Shown piece after piece: positions 34,909 through 43,817 of a stretch of DNA of 64,000 nt (the first letter of the stretch is position 1; every line of letters starts with the position of its first letter). The position numbers were made by a program, and so were the translations under genes. The stretch lies in NCBI GenBank assembly GCA_900045905.1, contig FCNS01000020.1, positions 21,309-85,308 on the forward strand. Direction: 5' to 3'. The notes below the pieces were generated by a model that ran no database searches, was not told the DNA's origin, and saw nothing but the letters and a program-made list of their open reading frames with translations. This DNA is from Clostridiales bacterium CHKCI001. Lineage in GTDB: Bacteria > Bacillota > Clostridia > Lachnospirales > Lachnospiraceae.

Positions 34909-36048
34909 ATGAAGAGATGGACGATACTATGTCTAACACTGATATTGATATTATCAGGGTGTAGTCTGAGAATGACCACACAGGAAAAACTAGATTTGTA
35001 TGGAGGTGGAAATATACAAATTGCAGGAGATGGCTCCGTTCAAATCGAGCAGCTTGCATCTAATCAAGTGTCACAAGTGATGACAGAACGGGCGGAGTAT
35101 TCCGTACAGGAATTAGGAAATTTATTTTTGAATATGTCTCCAGAAGAATGTGACAGGGCTGTCGAAGAATATTATGCTCAATACACATCAGAAGAGGAAA
35201 GGGAATATGCAGAGCAAATAGGAGTAGCGATTCCATTAGAAAAAGGGGAGGCTACGTTGAGTTTTGCGAATCGTTGGATGACATTTTATGGATTCCCAGA
35301 TGCAGATTTGTATGCGATAACGCTTTATTCTACAAAGCGATTATTACAGCCAGATACAACAGGAATTGAAACTCCACTTGATTTTCGATATAGGAGTTTA
35401 GATATGGCATTTTCCAGACAGGAATTGGATGGATGTACAAAGGAAGAAGCGAAAGCAGACTGTGATCGTATTGCACAGGCAGTGGGATTTATTTTAGAAG
35501 AATCAGAATGTTATACCATGGATGCAGAAAGTATGAATCGTATTCAACAAATTACAGGTTTTCCGTCTTTGGATACCGAGACAGATGAAGCTGGAAATAT
35601 TGTAGGAGAATTAAAACCATGGAAAACGGAGCAGGGATGTTATTTGTTTCTTTATAAAAAGGGAATCCAGGGTAAGGTAATCGAATCAGTGGCTTCCGAA
35701 AATGTACTATTTTTAATTTATCATCCAGAGAAGAAATTAGTCTTTGCAGAATGGATACAAGGAGTAAATGAACAAGAAGTTTTGAGTGAACAAACGGTAA
35801 CTGTGATATCGGGAGAAGAAGCAGTAGCTCAGGCTCAGTTATACTTTTCTCAGCAAAATCAAAGCGATATTGTAATTAATTCTGCGAGATTAACGTATGC
35901 CGTTCCAATGAGCAATTATAGTGCTCTTACAAATCAGCTTACCATGGATCCATGCTGGGATATTTCGTATCAGTACGTGGAAAATGGAATCAATGTTAAC
36001 GATCATGTTTTGATTCATGCAGTAACAGGTTCTGCAATTACGCAATGA
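34909..36048 (+). CDS. Lipoprotein of ABC transporter operon
   Basis: 379 residues from ATG 34909 (AAGGGAGAGAG upstream). The signal ends in LILSGCSLRM (lipobox Cys near 18). The mature part has two alpha/beta regions and ends in a PepSY/YycI-like segment (VISGEEAVAQAQLYF, WDISYQY, HAVTGSAI). The family was not recognised. Its stop overlaps the first possible ATG of the membrane gene, so it is the first cistron of a four-gene transporter operon. A sensing, immunity or accessory role at the cell surface is inferred. Confidence 0.75.
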   Translation: MKRWTILCLTLILILSGCSLRMTTQEKLDLYGGGNIQIAGDGSVQIEQLASNQVSQVMTERAEYSVQELGNLFLNMSPEECDRAVEEYYAQYTSEEEREYAEQIGVAIPLEKGEATLSFANRWMTFYGFPDADLYAITLYSTKRLLQPDTTGIETPLDFRYRSLDMAFSRQELDGCTKEEAKADCDRIAQAVGFILEESECYTMDAESMNRIQQITGFPSLDTETDEAGNIVGELKPWKTEQGCYLFLYKKGIQGKVIESVASENVLFLIYHPEKKLVFAEWIQGVNEQEVLSEQTVTVISGEEAVAQAQLYFSQQNQSDIVINSARLTYAVPMSNYSALTNQLTMDPCWDISYQYVENGINVNDHVLIHAVTGSAITQ

Positions 36049-36062
36049 TTAGGAGATGGATG

Positions 36063-36887
36063 ATGAGTAAAAAGAGGAATAATGTATGGAAGATGGATGC
36101 CAAACGGTGTTTGGTTTCCTGGAGATTTTTAGGAGTTGTTTTGGCAGTGGCGGTTATATGTATTATGAGTATGTCTGAGAATTGGAGAGAGATTTTCTCA
36201 GGAAGAGTACGAGATACAATGAGCAGTGTGGATCAATTAAATAAGATGATGTTTTTTGATCGGTTTAAACCATTACTAATCGTAGTTTTGTCGGTGGTTT
36301 ACGGTAATAGTTTTACAGAAGATTGGAATCACCGGTATTTTCGATTCATTTATTCACGCTCAGGAATAAAACGATATGCCTGTTCTAAAATATTTGTTAC
36401 TATTTTAGGAGTAGTGCTTGCATCAATTTTGGGATTTGTTTTATTTGGAGTAATCATGTATCCATGGATGAGAATGGGGGCGATAGAAGGAGTATTTCAG
36501 ATAGAAGCATGTTATGCGGAATATCCAGAGCTATTAGTTAGTCCAGTACCAGTATTGTATTTGGTAATCCATGGATGGAATTTTGGCTTGTCGGCTTCTT
36601 GCATGGCGGTAGCTGGGCTTTGGTTGACTGTAAAAAAACCAAATAGTTTTATTGGAATTGGAGGGCCATTTTTCATTTTTTATTTTGTTTATGCAATTTC
36701 GGTATGGATTATGCCAAATACTTTGAATTATATGAATGTTAGTTCTTTTCTAGGTATGGGGTGGGGAACACAGAGTTTAGAAACAAAGCTATTGTACCAT
36801 ACGATTTATTTGCTAGTTTGTAATATCATTCCAGCGACTGGCTTTTATGTATCGTTGAGAAAGAGGTGGAAAAATGGGACTTTGTAG
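36063..36887 (+). CDS. ABC-2-type membrane subunit A
   Basis: 274 residues from ATG 36063, eight bases after AGGAG; in-frame ATGs at 36045 and 36060 are possible. About six membrane helices: WRFLGVVLAVAVICIM, FKPLLIVVLSVVYG, ILGVVLASILGFVLFGV, LSASCMAVAGLWLTV, FFIFYFVYAISVWIM and a last one. The typical YGNSFTEDWNHRYFRFIYSR loop after helix 2 is that of ABC-2 permeases. It overlaps the next gene by 14 bases. Confidence 0.75.
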   Translation: MSKKRNNVWKMDAKRCLVSWRFLGVVLAVAVICIMSMSENWREIFSGRVRDTMSSVDQLNKMMFFDRFKPLLIVVLSVVYGNSFTEDWNHRYFRFIYSRSGIKRYACSKIFVTILGVVLASILGFVLFGVIMYPWMRMGAIEGVFQIEACYAEYPELLVSPVPVLYLVIHGWNFGLSASCMAVAGLWLTVKKPNSFIGIGGPFFIFYFVYAISVWIMPNTLNYMNVSSFLGMGWGTQSLETKLLYHTIYLLVCNIIPATGFYVSLRKRWKNGTL

Positions 36888-37749
36888 GAAAGAATTATTA
36901 GTAACAAAGGGACAGCTGGCACGCTGGAAAGGAAGTGTCCAGATTTTTGTGGCACTTGGTATGGAAGTAATTTTATTAATTGAATATTTGTGGGGATGTA
37001 CCGATTTTGGAATAAAATATGGAACGAAGATTACGCCATGTGTTTTAGTTTTTCTATTTCAGTCTGGAACGATAGGCGTAAATTTGCCAAAAGTTATGAT
37101 TTATTTGGGATTTGTTGTATTGTTAAGTGATGTGCCATTTATGGATGAGGCAACGCCATATGTAATGGCAAGAAGTAAGCGAGGGGCATGGTGGAGAGGA
37201 GAATGTATTTATATATGGATGGCGTCGTTTTTCTACATGGCATTTATAACGCTAGTTAGTATTCTCATTGTATTGCCAACGGTTACATGGAATGGTTTAT
37301 GGGGAAGTACAATTGTGAAAGCGATAAAAGGATCAAGTATGACGTTAGGATTTATATTAGATCCGCAAATTGTACAAGTATTTTATCCATCTGCGACATT
37401 ATGGCTGACATTTTTGGCCGGCTGGTTGTCGATGTCATTATTAGGACATATGGCGTATGCAATTAATTTACTTATAAATAAAAAAGTGGCAGGAATTGCA
37501 GTGATGGTATTTTTTATTTTATTAGATCCGATTATTGGATGGTTAGGAATTGGATCTGCAAATCATTGGATGCATCCGTTATCTCCAGTTTCATGGAGTT
37601 CTATGGAATATTGGAAATTGGTGAGCAGCCAGGCTCCTCTAGAAACGGGATATGTATTTCGTATGTATGGAGTATTGATTGTGTTATGCGTGATTGTAAT
37701 TGCGATTGCAGCGAGAAGAAAACAGATTGAAGTGGATGCACTGCAATAA
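36874..37749 (+). CDS. ABC-2-type membrane subunit B
   Basis: 291 residues with about six membrane segments (IFVALGMEVILLIEYLW, ITPCVLVFLFQSGTIG, MIYLGFVVLLSDV, FYMAFITLVSILIVL, LWLTFLAGWLSMSLLGH, YGVLIVLCVIVIAIAA). The internal motif MDEATPYVMARSKRGAWWRG resembles the coupling loop of subunit A, so the two permeases probably form a heterodimer with the ATPase that follows. The ATG lies inside the end of the preceding gene with GAGGTGG as ribosome site. Confidence 0.75.
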   Translation: MGLCRKELLVTKGQLARWKGSVQIFVALGMEVILLIEYLWGCTDFGIKYGTKITPCVLVFLFQSGTIGVNLPKVMIYLGFVVLLSDVPFMDEATPYVMARSKRGAWWRGECIYIWMASFFYMAFITLVSILIVLPTVTWNGLWGSTIVKAIKGSSMTLGFILDPQIVQVFYPSATLWLTFLAGWLSMSLLGHMAYAINLLINKKVAGIAVMVFFILLDPIIGWLGIGSANHWMHPLSPVSWSSMEYWKLVSSQAPLETGYVFRMYGVLIVLCVIVIAIAARRKQIEVDALQ

Positions 37750-37773
37750 CAAAGGGAGATGGAGGAAGTCATT

Positions 37774-38415
37774 ATGATTCAGATTGAGAACGTGACGAAA
37801 AAATTTGGAGAAGCGGTTGTACTGGATGAAATCAATATGGAGTTACAGCCAGGCAATATTTATGGACTGGTAGGAAGAAATGGTTCGGGAAAAACAATGT
37901 TAATGAAATGTATTTGTGGTTTCGTGCTTCCAACTTCTGGTACAATTCATGTGAACGGAAAGATTGTAGGAAAAGAAATTGATATTCCAGATGATATTGG
38001 AATTATTATTGAAAATCCAGGATTTCTACCGAATTATTCTGGGTTTAAAAATCTTCAGCTTTTGGCTATGATTCGGAATAAAATCGGAAAAGCGGAGATA
38101 AAGGAAGCAATTCGGAGAGTTGGATTAGATCCAGACAGTAAAAAGCATGTAGGAAAATATTCGCTTGGAATGCGTCAAAGACTTGGTTTGGCACAGGCGT
38201 TAATGGAGGATCCAAGTATTTTGTTATTGGATGAACCAATGAATGGTTTGGATAATGAAGGAGTGGAAGAAATTCGGAAGTTAATTTTAGATTTAAAACA
38301 AAACGGTAAACTTATCATTATTGCAAGTCATACGAGAGAAGATATTAATTTACTCTGTGATGAAGTATTTTATATGGATCATGGAAAAATAATTCAAATA
38401 GAGAAAAGAAATTAA
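37774..38415 (+). CDS. ABC transporter ATP-binding protein
   Basis: 213 residues from ATG 37774 (GGAGG eight bases upstream). Walker A GRNGSGKTMLMK near residue 38, Q-loop-like IIIENPGFL, signature YSLGMRQRLGLAQAL, Walker B ILLLDEPMNGLD, and switch HTRED are intact. It belongs to the group that energises ABC-2 exporters and antimicrobial-peptide resistance pumps. With the two permeases and the lipoprotein it makes a complete transporter. Confidence 0.9.
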   Translation: MIQIENVTKKFGEAVVLDEINMELQPGNIYGLVGRNGSGKTMLMKCICGFVLPTSGTIHVNGKIVGKEIDIPDDIGIIIENPGFLPNYSGFKNLQLLAMIRNKIGKAEIKEAIRRVGLDPDSKKHVGKYSLGMRQRLGLAQALMEDPSILLLDEPMNGLDNEGVEEIRKLILDLKQNGKLIIIASHTREDINLLCDEVFYMDHGKIIQIEKRN

Positions 38416-38416
38416 C

Positions 38417-38568
38417 AAAAAAGCAAAGAAGAAAATTGTAAAAGATGGAATCGCTAATAGAATAAAAGAGCATATTAATAAATATATTCCTTGCTATGAG
38501 ATTGGAGTGATTAAGAATCGCATGAATGTAGAGGAAGTGGAGTATAGGAACAAATTAAAATGGGATTA
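38417..38568 (+). pseudogene. Orphan coding tail without a start
   Basis: A frame offset from the ATPase reads KKAKKKIVKDGIANRIKEHI and, after a stretch containing YIPCYEIGVIKNRMNVEE, ends EYRNKLKWD and a stop at 38566-38568. It has no start codon or ribosome site and no family was recognised. It may be the surviving C-terminus of a deleted gene. Confidence 0.35.
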
Positions 38569-38598
38569 ATAGGGAATATTAAGAGGAAGTACAAAGTA

Positions 38599-38841
38599 AT
38601 GAAGATAAAGTATAGTTCTTCAATTATGTTGGTGGTAGCAGTCTTTTTCTTTATACATTATTGTTTTACTGGATATACGAGTATCTATGCTTTGGAATGT
38701 GTGGTGTTTACCCACTTTGCTGTAGAGTTTTTACAAAGATATAAAGAAAAAAGGAATACGAACGGAAGATGGTTATATCTATTTATGGGGATTGTTATAG
38801 CTATATGTGCATTTATTAATTTGGTCTTATACTTTAAATAA
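38599..38841 (+). CDS. Small membrane protein
   Basis: 80 residues from ATG 38599, which has AGAGGA upstream; an in-frame ATG at 38560 does not. Three hydrophobic stretches: SSSIMLVVAVFFFIHYCF, IYALECVVFTHFAVEFL and LYLFMGIVIAICAFINLVLY. The family is unknown. It lies between the ABC transporter and a decayed exporter gene, so an immunity-type role is possible but unsupported. Confidence 0.55.
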   Translation: MKIKYSSSIMLVVAVFFFIHYCFTGYTSIYALECVVFTHFAVEFLQRYKEKRNTNGRWLYLFMGIVIAICAFINLVLYFK

Positions 38842-38854
38842 ATAGGAGAATTCG

Positions 38855-39770
38855 ATGAAAAAGTATCTATTTTAAAATAAGATTCTATTTGCAGGAGTAA
38901 TGGTTTCATTACTCCTAAACGCATTTGGAGAGTTATTGAAGGCAAAAATGATGGGAAGTTTGTTGCAAGTAGGAATCGACAGAGTAAATTTTAATATTAT
39001 AAGGTTGTTTGGATCGATATTGATTACAGTTGGAATTATTATATTGATTAGTATTGTCAATGAAATTGTATCAGCACGATTTATTTCCTACAGTCTTGGA
39101 AAAATAAAGGAAGATTGGATGGAAAGGTTGATGCAGAAACAAATTAATGCATTTAGAGAAAAGGATACATCAACTTATTTGTCGAATTTTACATCGGATA
39201 TTAATTTATTTCAAGATGGCTATTTAGAATCGTTTTTGTCGATGATGCGATATATCCTATCGTTTGCAGTATCAGTTATTGCGATATGCAGTGTACATTA
39301 TTATTTTTTACTGTTTATTGCGGTGACTTGCTGGATTCCTGGAGCAATTAGCTGGGTATTTAAAAAGAAATTGTTTCAAGCTCAAAAGAACTATTCCTTA
39401 AATAGTCAAAACTTTATATTAAAGACACAAGAATTATTGGATGCATTTGAAATTATAAGACATTATCAAATATCTGAGGTTATAAAAACGAGATGGGAAC
39501 GAAAGAATCGAGACTTAGAAAATAGCAGAGCAAAAAAGCGGTTATTTGGTGGTATATGTGAATCGTTTGGATTTGGTGGAAGTTTATTGGCTTGGGAACT
39601 TATTTTTTGGTGTTGTTCTAAGTATTTATGGGAAAATTCAAGTGGGACAGATTTTAGAAGTGAGTCAGTTGCTAAATAATGTTGTAAATCCATTGTATCA
39701 AATCTCTACATTTTATACTAAATAGATAGAAGATTTTAACCGAATCAAGGAAGTCCTCTGCTTCTATTGC
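38855..39770 (+). pseudogene. Decayed ABC exporter (membrane domain only)
   Basis: Reading from ATG 38855 gives MKKYLF, then a TAA at codon 7, after which the frame continues with LFAGVMVSLLLNAFGELLKA and an ABC-exporter membrane domain. At the T-run near 39602-39607 the frame shifts: the +1 frame continues as VGQILEVSQLLNNVVNPLYQ, the normal end of such a domain, and then meets TAG. The ATP-binding domain is absent. At least three lesions are therefore visible. The ancestor resembled a permease-ATPase fusion of the bacteriocin/multidrug type. Confidence 0.8.
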
Positions 39771-40083
39771 GAAGAGCAATAAGCAGTGGGTGGGGACTTA
39801 CTTGTATCAGGAGGGGCACAAGCCCCTTCTGAGAAACCATATAGTGGCTATTTGGTTATGAGCAAGTAGCAAAGCAAATTGCGAATATCCGCTTGACTTA
39901 GGATTTATAAATTAGCAGGGAATGGAATTCCCCATTGCCTATATTTTCAGAGTAGAGTATAATAAAGCAAATAGAATTTGGAAAGAATGGTTATAATATA
40001 GAATGACAGGAAGATTCTATACAAGCTATTTTGGGCATATGATATGTTAAATCATAAATTATAAGTCTCTGGGGAGGTAGGAA
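39771..40083. other. Gap before DUF885 gene
   Basis: No open gene. A hairpin AGGAGGGGC/GCCCCTTCT (39809-39830) and a GGAAT/ATTCC element near 39925 are visible. A TATAAT at 39993-39998 may be part of the next gene's promoter but lacks a good -35. A GGGGAGGTAGG ribosome site precedes 40084. Confidence 0.4.
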
Positions 40084-41925
40084 ATGGAAGAAAGACAACC
40101 GATTCCGCCAAGAAAAGTTGGAACGGATAAAAAACGAAAGAGTTGGATTCAAAGGTATTCTTATACAGCAATTGCAATCTTGTTGGTTGTATTGTTAGTT
40201 GCAGGTGTAGGAGGAGGACTTTATTTTTTTATTACATCCAATATGGAGGAGGAACCTCAGCCAGTTGTAACGGTTCCAGATGCGAGCCAGCTTACATTCC
40301 AGCAATTTACCGATGAAGTATTTCGTCAATGGATGGAAGAAGATACGATTGATCGGCATTATACCGTTATGAATCCAGATAATTTTGGAATTCAGCAGGA
40401 AGAAGCGATACTGCGTTCTGAGACAGAAGAGGCGAAAATTAATTACTATAAACAGCTTCATCAAATCAAAGATCAGTTAGAAACCTATCAGAATTTAAGT
40501 GAAGAAGAACAGTTAATTTATGATGTGTTTCATGCTTATTTGGAAACAGAATTAAAAGCAGAAAATCTATATTTATACGAGGATCAATTAAGTCCATTGA
40601 CTGGGGCTCAGTCACAGCTGCCAATTTTCTTATGTGAATATTCATTTTCTTCTACAGCGGATATTGATGAGTATTTGCAAGTATGCAGTAAGATTCCGCA
40701 ATATTTTACAGAGATTGCTGCTTTTCAGAATGAAAAGTCTAAAGCTGGTTTATTTATGTCAGATACTGTGTTAGAAGAAATTATTGCACAGTGTGAACAA
40801 TTTATTTCTGATGCGGATAATCATATGCTTATTTCTGCATTTAATGAAAAGATCAATGCGATGGCACTGGAAGATACGGTAAAACAAGATTATATAGAAA
40901 AAAATGAGCAGGCGGTAGCAAAGTATATTATTCCAGCTTATCAAAACCTAATTTCTGAACTAAAAGCATTAAAAGGGACTGGAACAAATAGTGGAGGTCT
41001 TTGCAATTTTAAACAAGGAAAGGAATATTATGAGTATTTAACTGCTGCCTATACGGGCTGCTCTCTCTCTGTGGATGAAATAAAGAAGAAAATTGCGAGT
41101 CAAGTGTATGAAGATTTATCTCATGCTGCTACATTAATGGAACAGGATTCTGGTATTGCAGAAGCTGCGGCTCAAGCAGTTTATCCATCTGCGGACCCGA
41201 ATGAAATTTTGTCTGAGCTTCAGCAAAAAATCACAGCTGATTTTCCAGAGCTTGGTCAAACTTCTTATGAAGTGAAATATATCAATCCTGTGCTGCAAGA
41301 CTATTTGAGTCCAGCTTTTTATTTAAGTCCTCCAATTGATCAGACCGATAATAATGTGATTTATATTAACGCAAATCCGAAATATGACTTAATGAAAATT
41401 TATCCAACGATTGCTCATGAAGGATATCCAGGACATTTGTATCAGATTGTATATTTTAGACAGAATTGCAATAACAATCTGAGAAAGATTTTAAATTTTC
41501 CAGGTTATACGGAAGGATGGGCTGTTTATACCGAGCAGTTATCTTATGATATGATGGATACATTATCGGAAAATGTTCGTTCTTATCTTAAATATTGTAA
41601 TTCGGCAACACTTGGAATTCATGCATTGATGGATATTGGAATTCATTATGAAGGATGGGATGTACAAAAAGTAAAAACATACATTACGAATTACTTTGGT
41701 GATGTAGGAGATGACGTGGTAACAGAAATTTATTATAATATTGTAGAAGATCCTGCTAATTATTTGAGTTATTATGTGGGCTATTTGCAATTTTTAGATT
41801 TGAGAGAGCAAGCAGAGGTAAGCTGGGGAAAATCTTTTACAGCGAAAGAGTTCCATCAAAAAATCCTAGATATTGGACCAGCGCCATTTGATGTAATTGA
41901 ATCCTATCTGTTCCGTACACAATGA
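40084..41925 (+). CDS. Membrane-anchored DUF885 putative metallopeptidase
   Basis: 613 residues. A positively charged N-terminus and one membrane helix (about residues 22-48, IAILLVVLLVAGVGGGLYFF) anchor it, with the rest predicted outside. The DUF885 core has the zinc-peptidase-like HEGYPGHLYQ near residue 445, followed by EGWAVYTEQL, and ends with KILDIGPAPFDVI. Family members are thought to be HExxH-like carboxypeptidases; the His-Glu-...-His spacing here fits that idea. GGGGAGG lies upstream. Confidence 0.85.
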   Translation: MEERQPIPPRKVGTDKKRKSWIQRYSYTAIAILLVVLLVAGVGGGLYFFITSNMEEEPQPVVTVPDASQLTFQQFTDEVFRQWMEEDTIDRHYTVMNPDNFGIQQEEAILRSETEEAKINYYKQLHQIKDQLETYQNLSEEEQLIYDVFHAYLETELKAENLYLYEDQLSPLTGAQSQLPIFLCEYSFSSTADIDEYLQVCSKIPQYFTEIAAFQNEKSKAGLFMSDTVLEEIIAQCEQFISDADNHMLISAFNEKINAMALEDTVKQDYIEKNEQAVAKYIIPAYQNLISELKALKGTGTNSGGLCNFKQGKEYYEYLTAAYTGCSLSVDEIKKKIASQVYEDLSHAATLMEQDSGIAEAAAQAVYPSADPNEILSELQQKITADFPELGQTSYEVKYINPVLQDYLSPAFYLSPPIDQTDNNVIYINANPKYDLMKIYPTIAHEGYPGHLYQIVYFRQNCNNNLRKILNFPGYTEGWAVYTEQLSYDMMDTLSENVRSYLKYCNSATLGIHALMDIGIHYEGWDVQKVKTYITNYFGDVGDDVVTEIYYNIVEDPANYLSYYVGYLQFLDLREQAEVSWGKSFTAKEFHQKILDIGPAPFDVIESYLFRTQ

Positions 41926-41952
41926 GATAAAATTGCATTAATAAACGAAGAA

Positions 41953-42007
41953 AACAGTTGTGCATAGAGCATTCCAATTTGGAGGATTCTCTATGTACAG
42001 CTGTTTA
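41953..42007 (+). terminator. Long hairpin after DUF885 gene
   Basis: AACAGTTGTGCATAGAG (from 41953) pairs imperfectly with CTCTATGTACAGCTGTT (to about 42007) around a T-poor loop; TTATTATC follows. It likely ends the upstream transcript. Confidence 0.55.
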
Positions 42008-42008
42008 T

Positions 42009-42059
42009 TATCGTGATATACAAAAAGAAGCTCCAGTGGAGGTTCTTTTTGTTTTTGCT
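42009..42059. repeat. Dispersed terminator-like hairpin, copy A
   Basis: AAAAAGAAGCTCCA / TGGAGGTTCTTTTT forms a near-perfect stem within a 51-base unit that recurs at 50423-50473 with only three or four differences (flanks TTATCGTGATATAC and GTTTTTGC are shared as well). It lies between convergent genes and can act in both directions. Confidence 0.75.
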
Positions 42060-42083
42060 TGTAATATTTGATTCCAGTTACGG

Positions 42084-42521
42084 TTATTTGACATTTGTTT
42101 CATGAAAATAGTTGATTAATCCAGATAAAGCTTTCGTTAATACTTGAAGTTCTTCTTCAGACAGATGCTCTATGACTCCATCAATGAGCTGTTCATGAAA
42201 TTGTTGATGGTGTGCATAGGCACGTTGTCCTTTTTCGCTTAGTGCGAGATGGACCACTCGTTTATCTTTTTGACTGCGTTGACGTATGACGTATCCCTTT
42301 TTTACGAGGCGATTGATCGTAATGGTAAGTGTTCCAACTGTGATATCCAGCTTCTGTGCAACTGCACTCATATTTCGATGTCCTTTTAGACCAACTGCTT
42401 CAATAATATGCATATCATTCGTTGTAATATCAGAAAATTCTCCTGTGATTAATTTATTTCGTTCAATGTCCATAATATGATTGAAAAGATAGACGAGAAG
42501 TTCATTGAGTGATTCCTTCAA
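42084..42521 (-). CDS. MarR-family transcriptional regulator
   Basis: 145 residues. The winged helix-turn-helix is clear: MSAVAQKLDITVGTLTITIN (recognition helix) then VKKGYVIRQRSQKDKRVVHLALSEKG (wing) near residues 50-100. It resembles FabT-type regulators of fatty-acid synthesis, but no fab genes are nearby, so the target is unknown. It is divergent from the acylphosphatase gene, and the intergenic region may hold a shared operator. Confidence 0.88.
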   Translation of the reverse strand: MKESLNELLVYLFNHIMDIERNKLITGEFSDITTNDMHIIEAVGLKGHRNMSAVAQKLDITVGTLTITINRLVKKGYVIRQRSQKDKRVVHLALSEKGQRAYAHHQQFHEQLIDGVIEHLSEEELQVLTKALSGLINYFHETNVK

Positions 42522-42709
42522 AATAGGCTCTCCTTTCTACAGCACAATTTATAGGCATCTTTGTTATATTCATTATACCATTTTTTTGAGAGAAAACAAC
42601 TATCATAGTGAAAGTTTACACTTCACAGAAAGAAAAGGATATGTTATAGTAAGAGGAAAAGAAATGGATTGGACCAGAGTAATTGAGAAAGAAAGGATTG
42701 AGATTGCAG

Positions 42710-42991
42710 ATGGGAGAATATGATGTTCGAAAACATATTGTAGCAGTTGGACATGTACAGGGATGTGGATTCCGTTATTATACAACAATGGCGGCAAAGC
42801 AGTATCATTTAACTGGATGGGTTATGAATTGTGACGATGGTACGGTGGAGATGGAAGTTCAGGGACGGCCTGGAGATGTCAATTTATTTATGGAAGATAT
42901 TAAAACGGGAAATCGCTTTGCAAGAGTGGATCATCTTTGGGTTTCGAACAAAGAAGTGATTGAGGAAAGAGGTTTTCGGATGAGAAATTAA
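42710..42991 (+). CDS. acyP: Acylphosphatase
   Basis: 93 residues from ATG 42710; a TTG at 42683 gives an unusual nine-residue extension. The active-site loop VGHVQGCGFRYYT carries the catalytic arginine, and GWVMNCDDGTVEMEVQG carries the catalytic asparagine. It hydrolyses acyl phosphates such as acetyl phosphate. It precedes tatD by about 40 bases. Confidence 0.9.
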   Translation: MGEYDVRKHIVAVGHVQGCGFRYYTTMAAKQYHLTGWVMNCDDGTVEMEVQGRPGDVNLFMEDIKTGNRFARVDHLWVSNKEVIEERGFRMRN

Positions 42992-43028
42992 TTGCTTCAC
43001 GAGTGAGATAGAGGAGAGAAACGTAATT

Positions 43029-43817
43029 ATGGAACATATTTTTGAGACACATGCACACTATGATGATGAGTGGTTTCATGAAGACCGAGAAAAATTGTTG
43101 GAGAGTCTTCCAGACAATGGAATTGAAACCGTTGTGAATATTGCTGCCAGTTTGGATTCGATTCCAACGACAATTGCATTGGCAGAAAAATATGATTATA
43201 TTTATGCAGCTATTGGTGTTCATCCAAGTGAAACGAAGGATTTGACTGAGGAAAATTTTTCGATTGTACGACAAATGGCACAGCATGAAAAGGCAGTTGC
43301 GGTTGGAGAGATTGGACTTGATTATTACTGGGACGAAACCGAACGGAGTGTACAGAAATACTGGTTTGAGCGTCAAATTGAACTGGCTAGAGAGTTAAAG
43401 AAACCACTGGTCATTCATAGCAGAGATGCAGCGAAAGATACGATGGATATGATGAAGGCACTGCACACAGAAGAGATTGGTGGTGTGATTCATTGCTTTT
43501 CCAACAGTGTGGAGATGGCACGTGAATATATAAAAATGGGATTCTATATTGGCGTTGGAGGCGTTGTAACATTTAAAAATGCTCGTATTCTAAAAGAAGT
43601 CGTACAAGAGATTCCTTTGGAACGGATTGTGATAGAGACGGACAGCCCATATTTGGCACCTGTTCCATATCGTGGAAAGCGAAATTGTTCTCTTTATTTG
43701 CCATATGTTGTAACTGCGATTAGTGAATTAAAGCAAATCAGTGAAGAAGAAGTGGTGCGGATTACAAATAAAAATGCACATGATCTGTACCGATTGGAGG
43801 ATAAATGGCCGAATTAG
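43029..43817 (+). CDS. tatD: TatD-family metal-dependent deoxyribonuclease
   Basis: 262 residues, an amidohydrolase barrel. Metal ligands are in ETHAHYDDEWF (residue 6 on), GEIGLDYYWD, VIHSRDAAKD, VIHCFSNS and ETDSPYLAP. The gene overlaps the start of rsmA by 13 bases, a conserved neighbourhood in Firmicutes. Confidence 0.94.
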   Translation: MEHIFETHAHYDDEWFHEDREKLLESLPDNGIETVVNIAASLDSIPTTIALAEKYDYIYAAIGVHPSETKDLTEENFSIVRQMAQHEKAVAVGEIGLDYYWDETERSVQKYWFERQIELARELKKPLVIHSRDAAKDTMDMMKALHTEEIGGVIHCFSNSVEMAREYIKMGFYIGVGGVVTFKNARILKEVVQEIPLERIVIETDSPYLAPVPYRGKRNCSLYLPYVVTAISELKQISEEEVVRITNKNAHDLYRLEDKWPN

